DNA of 6,749 nt from CANHEE01 sp043777755 (GCA_043777755.1 JAYWHK010000287.1:1-6749), one strand, 5' to 3'; shown: positions 1-5,665, numbered from the stretch's first letter. Translations and numbers: made by a program. Notes: a model not told the origin generated them from the letters alone.

Positions 1-302
1 ATTGCTCAAAAAATCATAAATAACTTCCTTATAGTCAGTTATTTATAACTTTTTTCTCAACGACAAAATAATACTAATTAATTTTGAACGCCCGCTTAAG
101 AGCATTTTCTCGGGAACATCATTCAGTCGAACTACTGTGAATACGCAATATGGAAACTATAACATCAAATTATAAGTCTGCGCTCGAACCAGCGTGAACT
201 ACTGTCAATGAATTTTTAGTCATAATTTTGGGTTTAGTTTTTTGCGTTTTCACGAAATCCTGATGCCTGTGTCGTTTTTTAATCCTAAAAAAGGTAGAAT
301 CA
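1..302. other. Intergenic stretch with no supported gene
   Basis: No open frame here looks like a protein; the longest ATG-led frames I could read are about 15-17 codons. All three plus frames meet a stop within the first 50 bases, so an upstream plus-strand gene could end here, but its tail is too short to identify. The visible structure is a 10-base direct repeat GAACTACTGT at 129-138 and 196-205, 67 bases apart, and short imperfect hairpins such as CGCT/AGCG around 181-194. Local GC rises between about 88 and 200 compared with its surroundings. I cannot assign a function. Confidence 0.5.
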
Positions 303-408
303 TATACACAACGGATATTGGTTATTAGATATTAAAGATATTACAAACGCTTGGTATTCAATATTTTGCATAAATGCAAAATCCCAAAACCACTTTCCGA
401 CGTGTATA
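303..408 (+). repeat. MITE-like short repeat, copy 1 (106 bp)
   Basis: This block recurs in inverted orientation at 5731-5829. The 88-base core (312-399) matches the 81-base core of the other copy with two substitutions and one 7-base length difference. The ends form an imperfect 13-bp terminal inverted repeat: TATACACAACGGA at the left and, read on the other strand, TATACACGTCGGA at the right (11 of 13 match). Inside is a perfect 8-bp hairpin TTTTGCAT-AA-ATGCAAAA (364-381). The extra 7 bases lie in a heptamer run GGATATT-GGTTATT-AGATATT at 313-333. No open frame of note and no clear target-site duplication are seen. The form suggests a non-autonomous miniature element or a dispersed intergenic repeat. 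Confidence 0.8.
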
Positions 409-530
409 TTATAAAAATTATCTTCTTTTCGGCACAGGTTTTCAGGTATTTTCACAAAAAATACTATTTTAAATTACCATAATTTACACATTATCAACAA
501 GTTTTTTTTAATTTTAAAACAATCGCAACT
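409..530 (+). other. Upstream region of the TM-HTH gene
   Basis: This AT-rich leader separates the repeat from the start codon at 531. It holds a short near-tandem repeat (CAGGTTTT then CAGGTATTTT, 435-452) and a 7-bp hairpin GTATTTT/AAAATAC with a 5-base loop (446-464). I found no exact Bacteroidota -7 element (TAnnTTTG) on the plus strand, so the promoter of the following gene is not located. The bases just before the ATG are A-rich without a Shine-Dalgarno site. Confidence 0.3.
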
Positions 531-851
531 ATGGTAAAATTTGGTTTAATTCTTTTAATGATTGGTGTGGTTTCTACTTTGATATACCAACAGCCCACTT
601 GCAATACCTACTCATCGAGTCTTCATAAAACAGACTTGAAAGCAAGTAGCCACACGCCTTACTTGGCTTTTGGGACAAAAATCAAAAACGAGCGTATCAA
701 ACAGCATTATTCAGTGAAGCAACTGGTAAATGCTTTGCAAATAAGTCAAAAACAATTAGAAAATATAGAAAATGGTAGCATCATGCCTGTAAAAGAAACA
801 TTTTACCGTATTGAAAGCATTTTAGGTGTTTTCTTTGATACGAAAATATAA
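531..851 (+). CDS. Small protein: N-terminal membrane segment plus XRE-type HTH domain
   Basis: A 106-residue protein in two parts. Residues about 4-19 (FGLILLMIGVVSTLIY) form one hydrophobic helix. Residues about 46-104 resemble the Cro/C1 (XRE, HTH_3) fold, with the typical opening FGTKIKNERI, a core VKQLVNALQISQKQLENIENG, and the closing ETFYRIESILGV. The XRE fold normally binds DNA as a dimer; a membrane-tethered regulator is therefore inferred. No lipobox surrounds C24. An in-frame TTG at 663-665 (codon 45) would instead give a plain 62-residue XRE protein without the membrane segment, so the ATG start is likely but not certain. The gene stands alone, runs opposite to all other genes here, and ends at a strong terminator. 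No partner or target is visible. Confidence 0.72.
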   Translation: MVKFGLILLMIGVVSTLIYQQPTCNTYSSSLHKTDLKASSHTPYLAFGTKIKNERIKQHYSVKQLVNALQISQKQLENIENGSIMPVKETFYRIESILGVFFDTKI

Positions 852-923
852 AAATATTCCAATCTAAATTTTGTTTTTATAGCAAACTTTCCTTTTGTTG
901 GTTTTCTCATAGTCTGAATTCGT

Positions 924-956
924 AAAGTCATTGCAAAAGAGCAGTGACTTTTTTTT
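924..956 (+). terminator. Rho-independent terminator of the TM-HTH gene
   Basis: An 11-bp stem AAAGTCATTGC/GCAGTGACTTT (one T-G wobble) encloses the 6-base loop AAAAGA and runs into a T tract ending at 956. It lies 72 bases after the HTH stop codon. On the minus strand it sits 12 bases past the channel gene's stop but is followed only by TTTACG, so it should work mainly in the plus direction between these convergent genes. Confidence 0.85.
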
Positions 957-968
957 GCTTTTTGCCTT

Positions 969-1778
969 TTATCGCAACATTTTCTGGTCGTGAATTTCTA
1001 CTTTATGCGAGTGTAATTTGCTGGAAGGAATGATGATACGTTTTCCTTCGTTTTGAATGACAATACAAGCGTTATCCATTTCTACAATCTCGCCTGTCAC
1101 GCCATCAATAGAGATGGTATCTCCTACATCAAAACGATCTCGGTGATAAAAAGAAGCCAAAAAACTTGACATCAAATCTTTAGATGCCAAGCCATAACCC
1201 AAAGCAAATGCACCTGCAATTGCACCTAACAAAACAGTTAGGTTATTTTTTATAAAACCAGTATCAATTTGTGCTTGTGATAAGGCAACAACAATCGCAT
1301 TGATGAAAATAAAATAAAAAACAACATTGGCAATCACATTTCCTGAGGCAATCCCCAATGAACGGCAAGTGGTAAGTACAACACTTTTGATAACATCAGC
1401 CAACATTGTTCCCAACATCAGTACAAGTCCTGCGGTAATGAGAAGCGGAACATAATTAATAATGTCTGAAACTAATTTTGAAATGGCAGGCATCGCCAGA
1501 ATATCCGTTGCTGCTATGATAAAAATCAGCAAAATCATGTAATACAATATCTTAGAAACCATTCCACTAATGGCAACTTTGACATTGAACTTTTGAACAA
1601 TATCAATATCGTTGAGTTTATCACCTATCGAATCAATACCAGAAGCCATGAGTAATTTCCCAACGATTTTGGCAACTGCATTGGCAATAAAAATACCTAT
1701 GGCTAAAACGGCGATAGCCGCCATCAAACGAGGCAGCATGGAAGTAAATTGGAGGTAGAGTTGGGATAAAATTTCCAT
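969..1778 (-). CDS. MscS-family small-conductance channel-like membrane protein
   Basis: A 269-residue predicted inner-membrane protein. Hydrophobic helices are visible at about 16-38, 72-98, 105-135, 147-170 and 180-208. The last is the Gly/Ala-rich pore-like helix of MscS channels (LLGAIAGAFALGYGLASKDL), followed by the beta domain at about 211-256 with the family signature FDVGDTISIDGVTGEIVEM and the closing IIIPSSKL. In MscS proteins this region forms a membrane-tension-gated pore that releases solutes on osmotic downshock. The protein stops about 13 residues after the beta domain, so the C-terminal alpha/beta cage of E. coli MscS is absent. The N-terminal part resembles the conserved TM-helix repeats of short MscS relatives found in many bacteria. 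Ion selectivity and real mechanosensitivity cannot be judged. The ATG start is clear, but no exact promoter motif is found upstream. Confidence 0.85.
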   Translation of the reverse strand: MEILSQLYLQFTSMLPRLMAAIAVLAIGIFIANAVAKIVGKLLMASGIDSIGDKLNDIDIVQKFNVKVAISGMVSKILYYMILLIFIIAATDILAMPAISKLVSDIINYVPLLITAGLVLMLGTMLADVIKSVVLTTCRSLGIASGNVIANVVFYFIFINAIVVALSQAQIDTGFIKNNLTVLLGAIAGAFALGYGLASKDLMSSFLASFYHRDRFDVGDTISIDGVTGEIVEMDNACIVIQNEGKRIIIPSSKLHSHKVEIHDQKMLR

Positions 1779-1830
1779 TGTGTTTGTTTATTTAAATCTT
1801 CGTTTTACTTGGTTGAACTGTTTTTTTATG

Positions 1831-1869
1831 ATAAATTTATGATAATCTAATAGATTACCATAAATTTAT
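1831..1869. repeat. 39-bp near-perfect dyad between channel and sigma operon
   Basis: Two 19-base arms flank a single central A at 1850: ATAAATTTATGATAATCTA on the left and its reverse complement on the right with one mismatch. Each arm contains the self-palindrome ATAAATTTAT (1831-1840 and 1860-1869). No T tract follows on either strand, so it is not a classic intrinsic terminator. It lies 20 bases after the stop of the small acidic gene and 52 bases before the channel ATG. It could be a regulator-binding operator, an RNA-stabilising 3' hairpin, or an AT-rich cruciform; the sequence does not decide. Confidence 0.7.
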
Positions 1870-1889
1870 ACATAAAACATCATATTTTC

Positions 1890-2138
1890 TTACGAGTTTG
1901 CTGGGTCAGAAAAATGATTTGCTGAAGGTGAATTGGGCTTTTGTCTGCGTATATTGTTTGCGCCAAACATAGCCATCATAGCATTAACAGCCTTGGGTAC
2001 AAAAAGGTCGGCAGTGTTCGCTACAAAACGCACTTGCTGAGTCGAGCGTTGAACTCGGTTCTCTATATCCCTAAGCCTCTGTTCAGGGATAGAAAACTCG
2101 TCGTCATCATCTTCTAAGAGTCTTTTAAAACTATCCAT
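1890..2138 (-). CDS. Small acidic-N-terminus protein downstream of sigma factor (unknown)
   Basis: An 82-residue protein that I do not recognise. It starts with a charged segment containing four consecutive Asp (residues 10-13), followed by a predicted helical, possibly coiled region (about 17-45, IPEQRLRDIENRVQRSTQQV). A moderately hydrophobic stretch follows (FVPKAVNAMMAMFG, about 46-59), too short for a membrane span, and the tail is polar and Asn/Ser/Pro-rich. It lies 56 bases after the sigma-factor gene on the same strand with no terminator between, so the two are probably co-transcribed. Genes in this position often encode anti-sigma factors, and a small cytosolic regulator of the sigma factor is a reasonable guess, but no anti-sigma motif (such as a zinc-binding HxxxCxxC) is present. 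Confidence 0.65.
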   Translation of the reverse strand: MDSFKRLLEDDDDEFSIPEQRLRDIENRVQRSTQQVRFVANTADLFVPKAVNAMMAMFGANNIRRQKPNSPSANHFSDPANS

Positions 2139-2194
2139 GATATATATATTAAAAAGTTAATAATCAATTTTAAAGTTCTTTGCTTAGAGAGAAT

Positions 2195-2773
2195 TTATTC
2201 TTCATCTTTGAAAAGCTCTTGATAAACGTATTGTGATTTTTCTTTTGCCCGTTTAATTTTCATTTTTACGGCACTTTCCGTTTTGTTCAGCGCATCAGCA
2301 ATTTCTTTGATGGACATATCATCTTGGTATTTCATTAGAAGAATGGCATGATCATCAGCTGGAATTTTGTCCAAAATAATACGCAGACGCTTGATTTCCA
2401 TACTCAATAAAAACTCATCGGGAATTTCGTCGGCTACATCGGGCGCTCGTTCAATATCATCAACAAAAAGATTTTTAGATTTTTTTTCTTTTCGGATAAT
2501 ATCAATACAAAAATTATAGGTAATGGAATAGACCCAAGTCGAGAATTGGGCTTTTTCATTGAAATTTGCCAAATTCATCATTACTTTCACAAAAATCTCT
2601 TGCGTAGCATCTTCTGCTTTACCTTGGTCTTTCAGCAATGTGACGCACTTACGATAAACCTTGTCAGCATACTTACGATAAAGCATACTGAAGTAATCCG
2701 AGCGTTGTGTCCGCAGGTATTCCCGAATAATTTCGGAATCTGATAAAGCCTGTATTTGTGCTTGCCTACTCAA
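2195..2773 (-). CDS. ECF-like RNA polymerase sigma-70 family factor
   Basis: A 192-residue sigma factor with the two-domain layout of the extracytoplasmic function group. Region 2 covers about 26-97: it begins YFSMLYRKYADKVYRKC, has the core-binding DATQEIFVKVMMNL (55-68) and the -10-recognition stretch FSTWVYSITYNFCIDIIRK (77-95). Region 4 covers about 124-182 with the helix-turn-helix SIKEIADALNKTESAVKMKI (154-173) that reads the -35 element. The start is TTG at 2771-2773: an in-frame TAA lies four codons upstream, and the first internal ATG (residue 30) would cut into region 2. It should redirect RNA polymerase to a small regulon. It leads a probable two-gene operon with the 82-residue gene. 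No transmembrane anti-sigma factor is encoded next to it, so the controlling signal is unknown. Confidence 0.92.
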   Translation of the reverse strand: MSRQAQIQALSDSEIIREYLRTQRSDYFSMLYRKYADKVYRKCVTLLKDQGKAEDATQEIFVKVMMNLANFNEKAQFSTWVYSITYNFCIDIIRKEKKSKNLFVDDIERAPDVADEIPDEFLLSMEIKRLRIILDKIPADDHAILLMKYQDDMSIKEIADALNKTESAVKMKIKRAKEKSQYVYQELFKDEE

Positions 2774-2832
2774 TTTTTCTGTTTAGCGTTGGTGGTTTTG
2801 CTTGAAAAATAATAAAAAATGATTTGTGGCGG

Positions 2833-2862
2833 CAAAGATACGAGTTAATTTCAATTAAGAAA
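2833..2862 (-). promoter_or_regulatory. Likely promoter of the sigma-factor operon
   Basis: On the minus strand TATCTTTG (2833-2840) matches the Bacteroidota -7 consensus TAnnTTTG exactly. The -33 position has only a weak TTT about 19 bases further upstream rather than a clear TTTG. Transcription would start about 50 bases before the TTG start codon. The remaining bases up to the ridA terminator are AT-rich and show nothing else I can name. Confidence 0.55.
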
Positions 2863-2982
2863 GTATTTTAGCACATTTAAAGCGTTTTATAGTTAAGAAA
2901 TTACTAATTGTTATGACGTACAAAACATAAAAAAGACACATTTTTTCAACGAATAATGAAAAAAAAGTGATTGATAAAAATA

Positions 2983-3017
2983 AAAAAACCTTGTTTGTAT
3001 TTCAAACAAGGTTTTTT
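2983..3017 (-). terminator. Rho-independent terminator of ridA
   Basis: A perfect 15-bp stem (AAAAAACCTTGTTTG at 2983-2997 with its complement at 3003-3017) has a 5-base loop. Read on the minus strand, the hairpin ends in a run of seven T. It begins 20 bases after the ridA stop codon. The symmetry would let it work on the plus strand too, but no plus-strand gene leads into it. Confidence 0.9.
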
Positions 3018-3037
3018 ATTTCTTAAAAAAGTATTCT

Positions 3038-3421
3038 TTACTTCACTGCTGCAATCGCCGAAATTTCAATATTAACGAACCTTGGGAGATTTGCTACTTG
3101 CACCAATTCTCTTGCAGGTGCGGTTGCTTCGTTGAAATATTGACCATAAACGGCATTGATACGTGCGAATAAATTAATATCACTTACAAAAACAGAACAT
3201 TTCAACACGTTTTCAAAAGTACAACCAGCCTCTTCCAAAATCCCTTTGAGATTTTGCATGACTTGGTGTGTTTCTTCTTCGATGTCAGCCATCATTAGTT
3301 CTCCTGTTGTGGGATTTAATGGAATTTGACCAGAAATATAGAGCGTTCCGTTGTGTAGCGTTGCTTGATTGTATGGACCAATAGGCGCAGGCGCATTGGC
3401 TGTCTGAATGATTGTCTTCAT
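3038..3421 (-). CDS. ridA: RidA family reactive imine/enamine deaminase
   Basis: A 127-residue protein, the usual length for the RidA/YjgF/UK114 family, matching it from end to end. RidA trimers hydrolyse 2-aminoacrylate and related enamine/imine intermediates released by PLP enzymes such as threonine dehydratase, yielding keto acids and ammonia in the cytoplasm. Family landmarks are visible: APIGPYNQA with Tyr17, the ISGQIP strand with Ser30, the segment APARELVQVANLP with the substrate-carboxylate-binding Arg104, and IEISAIA with Glu119. After Arg104 the residues are Glu-Leu, where archetypal RidA has Ser-Cys; I would still call it RidA because the key Arg and Glu are kept. It lies 89 bases after rpmF but is separated from it by a hairpin terminator, and has its own terminator downstream. 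Its promoter is not identifiable. Confidence 0.93.
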   Translation of the reverse strand: MKTIIQTANAPAPIGPYNQATLHNGTLYISGQIPLNPTTGELMMADIEEETHQVMQNLKGILEEAGCTFENVLKCSVFVSDINLFARINAVYGQYFNEATAPARELVQVANLPRFVNIEISAIAAVK

Positions 3422-3454
3422 TGTAAATTATTATTTTTATAAAAATATGATAAA

Positions 3455-3503
3455 CACGAAAAGCTCCACATATTGACTATGGGAGCTTAATATATTTTTC
3501 GTG
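3455..3503 (-). terminator. Terminator hairpin after rpmF
   Basis: Read on the minus strand, AAGCTCC (3482-3488) pairs with GGAGCTT (3461-3467) around a 14-base loop and runs into TTTT. An alternative outer pairing CACGAAAA/TTTTCGTG (3455-3462 with 3496-3503) shares the same left arm, so two foldings compete. It begins 8 bases after the rpmF stop codon, which fits a 3' end for rpmF. Confidence 0.7.
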
Positions 3504-3510
3504 AGAATGG

Positions 3511-3714
3511 TTACTCTTCGGTTTCAGCTACAACTTTCCCTTGCACAATCATTTTACCTTTGTAAAAAAGGCTACCTTCGTGCTTGTAAGCAGTATGGAA
3601 ACGGTGAACTTCACCAGTTGTTTTGCAAGTCGCTAATGTAGGCAATTCAGCCTTGTAGTGCGTTCTTCTTGCTCTCGTACGACGTTTTGAGTGTCTCGTC
3701 CGTGGATTAGGCAT
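3511..3714 (-). CDS. rpmF: 50S ribosomal protein bL32, cysteine-poor form
   Basis: A 67-residue basic protein of the large ribosomal subunit. The N-terminal MPNPRTRHSKRRTRARRTHY is the conserved Arg/Lys-rich extension of bL32, followed by the family core LPTLATCKTTGEVHRFH. The zinc-type L32 has four cysteines in two CxxC pairs; here only Cys30 remains and the second position is Thr33, so it should not bind zinc. Such C-minus forms are, to my knowledge, common among Bacteroidota. It follows the DUF177/YceD gene by 149 bases, the order also seen in many bacteria (yceD-rpmF). The usual next genes plsX and fabH are missing; ridA follows instead. A hairpin sits just before the start codon. Confidence 0.95.
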   Translation of the reverse strand: MPNPRTRHSKRRTRARRTHYKAELPTLATCKTTGEVHRFHTAYKHEGSLFYKGKMIVQGKVVAETEE

Positions 3715-3729
3715 CGCTTATCTATTTGA

Positions 3730-3748
3730 GACTTGCCTTTCGGCAGTC
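3730..3748 (-). promoter_or_regulatory. GNRA-capped hairpin in the rpmF leader
   Basis: On the minus strand GACTGCC-GAAA-GGCA-A-GTC folds into a 7-bp stem with one bulged A and a GAAA tetraloop, ending 15 bases before the rpmF ATG. It is a GC-rich island in very AT-rich surroundings. The position and stable tetraloop make a leader element acting on translation of rpmF plausible, for example ribosomal-protein autoregulation, but this is inference from one sequence. Confidence 0.45.
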
Positions 3749-3864
3749 AGGTTATAAAAACTAAAATTTTATTTTATAAAAATTTTTAAATACATAAAAT
3801 ACTGTTTATGAATATTTTATAATTTAAAAAAATATTTTTTTTCTGTATAATTTTCCAAAAAAAA
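3749..3864 (-). other. AT-only gap between yceD homologue and rpmF
   Basis: Almost pure A/T sequence. Two AT-only stem-loops can be drawn: TATAATTTT/AAAATTATA (3846-3854 with 3861-3869), which overlaps the upstream stop codon, and ATAAAATA/TATTTTAT (3794-3801 with 3813-3820). Either could slow or end transcription, but both would be expected by chance in such composition. I see no exact TAnnTTTG promoter for rpmF, so rpmF may depend on read-through from the upstream gene. Confidence 0.3.
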
Positions 3865-4455
3865 TTATAATTTTAGGTCTTTGAGTGAATCCCAAAGTGG
3901 ATTACTATTTCCATCGTTGCGGTCATCATCGCTATCAGTGTCTGCATCAGTATCAGTATCTTCTCCATAGAAATCTATTTCGTCGTCACTGACATTTTTT
4001 GACAAATAAGCGAGCATGGTTTCGTCACAAGGAGGAATTTCATCATTTTCGCAGTCATATACTTTACGCATCGGAACAGCAAGTGTCACGTATTCATAAA
4101 TATAATGTGCTACTTTCAGCTCATGCGCTTCTGGGTGAATGTAAATGATTTCGTCTTCGTCCTCCTGCTCATCTTCTGCAAATTTTACGACGATGAGGTT
4201 TTGACCTTCGACAGGCAAATCAATTTCGACCAAACACCTATCACATTCTGATTTTATTGTTCCTTCAAAATCGAAATTCAATTCTAAGTGGCTCGTTTTT
4301 CTGTGCAATTCCATTTTTACATTAATGTTGCCATCAGTAATCACACTTTCGTCAAAAGCACTGAAAAAAGACTTATCTAATTGAAAATCAAACTGATAGA
4401 AACTTTGTTTTAATCCCTTAATGGGAATAGAAAACTGTTTAAGATTTGATTTCAT
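3865..4455 (-). CDS. DUF177/YceD family protein with Asp-rich tail
   Basis: A 196-residue protein of the DUF177 (YceD) family, whose members are tied to 23S rRNA/large-subunit biogenesis and are usually encoded just before rpmF, as here. Family features are the central CDRC motif (Cys71, Cys74) after a beta-rich N-terminal half, the segment IYEYVTLAVPMRKVYDC (119-135), a second cysteine pair (Cys135, Cys143), and the C-terminal PLWDSLKDLK (186-195). Between the core and that last motif lies a low-complexity Asp/Thr stretch (about 165-182, GEDTDTDADTDSDD) encoded by imperfect GATACT-like hexamers, which could vary in length between strains. The four cysteines might bind a metal, but this is not shown. 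The start is the ATG downstream of a strong promoter. Confidence 0.88.
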   Translation of the reverse strand: MKSNLKQFSIPIKGLKQSFYQFDFQLDKSFFSAFDESVITDGNINVKMELHRKTSHLELNFDFEGTIKSECDRCLVEIDLPVEGQNLIVVKFAEDEQEDEDEIIYIHPEAHELKVAHYIYEYVTLAVPMRKVYDCENDEIPPCDETMLAYLSKNVSDDEIDFYGEDTDTDADTDSDDDRNDGNSNPLWDSLKDLKL

Positions 4456-4479
4456 TCTCTACATTTTCGAATTGAGGTG

Positions 4480-4511
4480 CAAAGGTATAGCTATTTTTTA
4501 GAATTTGCAAA
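4480..4511 (-). promoter_or_regulatory. Promoter of the yceD-rpmF unit
   Basis: On the minus strand TTTGCAAA (4504-4511) and TACCTTTG (4480-4487) are separated by 16 bases, matching the Bacteroidota primary-sigma consensus (TTTG near -33, TAnnTTTG near -7). Transcription would begin about 15-20 bases before the ATG at 4455. The site is almost identical in design to the serC promoter. Confidence 0.8.
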
Positions 4512-4520
4512 CGTATAGTC

Positions 4521-4540
4521 TGTTTTTTTTATAAAAAACA
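4521..4540 (-). terminator. Weak AT-rich hairpin after serC
   Basis: TGTTTTTT and AAAAAACA form an 8-bp stem with a 4-base loop, starting 12 bases after the serC stop and just upstream of the next promoter. With almost no G/C pairs it is a weak terminator at best, and read-through from serC into the next gene is possible. Confidence 0.35.
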
Positions 4541-4552
4541 AGGATTTATATT

Positions 4553-5632
4553 TTATTTTGCAAATTTCTTAGCTGTTTCTTGCATAAGATTTACTAAAGT
4601 TTGTACACTGTCTATTTCCATTGCATTGTACATTGATGCACGGAATCCACCTACAGAACGGTGTCCTTTGATTCCTTCAACGCCATTGTCTTTGCACAAT
4701 TGCAATAAATGCGCTTCAATTTCTGGTGTTTCCGCTAAAAAACAAACGTTCATACGAGAACGGTCTTCTTTTACTGCTGTTCCTTTGAAACATGGATTTG
4801 TGTCAATTTCATTGTACAAAAGTTCTGCACGACGTTTTGCACGACGCTCCATTCCTTTCAATCCACCTTTTGACTTTATCCAACGCATCGTCAGCATACA
4901 TGTATAAATCGGAAAAACTGGCGGTGTATTGTACATTGAGCCTTCTTTGGCGTGTGTAACGTAATTCAACATTGTTGGAATCATTCGACCACTCACGGCA
5001 CGCTCCATGAAACTTTTTTTGACAATCACCAATGTTACACCAGCTGGGCCTAAGTTTTTTTGTGCGCCTGCATAAATCAAGTCAAATTTGTCCATTGACA
5101 ACGGGCGACTGAAAATATCAGACGACATATCGCAAACAACGGGCAAATCTGTTTTTGGAAACTTGAAATATTCTGTACCAAAGAGCGTGTTATTGCTTGT
5201 AATGTGCAAATATTTTGCCTCTTTTGGCGTTTTAAAATCCTTAGGAATGTAGGTATAATTGCTTTCTTTTGAAGAACCCAAAACATTTACTGTTCCATAA
5301 TTTTTAGCTTCTTTGATGGCTTTATTCGCCCATACGCCAGAATCCACGTAACAAGCTGTTTCATTGTCACCTAAAAAATTCAATGGCACCATGTAGAATT
5401 GAGAACTCGCTCCGCCCGATAAGAACAATACTTCATACTCATCACCAATACCCAGAAGTTCTCTTGTAAGGCTTTTGGCTTCTTCTAAAATCGCTTCAAA
5501 TGCTTTTGAACGGTGAGATATTTCTAAAATAGACAAACCACTATTGTCTAAATTCATCACATTCTTTGATGCTTCTTTGATAACACTTTTTGGTAAAATC
5601 GCTGGGCCAGCGTTAAAGTTATGCTTTTTCAT
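4553..5632 (-). CDS. serC: Phosphoserine aminotransferase
   Basis: A 359-residue protein, full length for SerC, a class V PLP-dependent aminotransferase. It converts 3-phosphohydroxypyruvate and glutamate to O-phosphoserine and 2-oxoglutarate in serine biosynthesis, and in many bacteria also acts in PLP (vitamin B6) synthesis. Visible landmarks are the N-terminal FNAGPAILP, the cofactor-phosphate loop LSGGASSQFYMVPLNFL (71-87), ITSNNTLFGTEY (144-155), the Asp of VVCDMSSD (165-172), and the Schiff-base lysine Lys192 in AGAQKNLGPAG. The C-terminal GIKGHRSVGGFRASMYNAM holds the usual substrate-binding HR and GGFRASMYNA. serA, often adjacent to serC in this phylum, is not in the window. The gene has its own strong promoter, with a repeat copy upstream of that promoter. 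The ATG lies about 28 bases after the predicted transcription start. Confidence 0.97.
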   Translation of the reverse strand: MKKHNFNAGPAILPKSVIKEASKNVMNLDNSGLSILEISHRSKAFEAILEEAKSLTRELLGIGDEYEVLFLSGGASSQFYMVPLNFLGDNETACYVDSGVWANKAIKEAKNYGTVNVLGSSKESNYTYIPKDFKTPKEAKYLHITSNNTLFGTEYFKFPKTDLPVVCDMSSDIFSRPLSMDKFDLIYAGAQKNLGPAGVTLVIVKKSFMERAVSGRMIPTMLNYVTHAKEGSMYNTPPVFPIYTCMLTMRWIKSKGGLKGMERRAKRRAELLYNEIDTNPCFKGTAVKEDRSRMNVCFLAETPEIEAHLLQLCKDNGVEGIKGHRSVGGFRASMYNAMEIDSVQTLVNLMQETAKKFAK

Positions 5633-5665
5633 AAGTTAAAAATTTACTTAATTTATAATTTGATG

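Noticed and set aside
176..196. tRNA-like T-arm on the minus strand (GGTTCGAGC)
   Set aside because: The flanking bases do not form a 5-bp T stem, and no anticodon arm, acceptor stem or CCA end can be built around it.
150..197. Tiny plus-strand frame starting ATG GAA ACT (15 codons) and a similar 17-codon minus frame overlapping it
   Set aside because: Too short, no promoter or conserved motif, and expected by chance.
1831..1869. Dyad as an intrinsic terminator of the sigma operon
   Set aside because: On the minus strand the hairpin is followed by an A-rich stretch rather than T residues, and on the plus strand there is no T tract either.
2682..2686. Internal ATG (sigma-factor residue 30) as the true start instead of TTG
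   Set aside because: It would remove the beginning of region 2, and the upstream residues SDSEIIREYL are typical for the N-terminus of such sigma factors.
4626..4907. Open frame antisense to serC on the plus strand
   Set aside because: It is fully inside a confidently identified gene, has no family resemblance, and reflects the codon use of serC on the other strand. The same applies to the frames at 2546-2743, 5077-5286 and 6222-6464.
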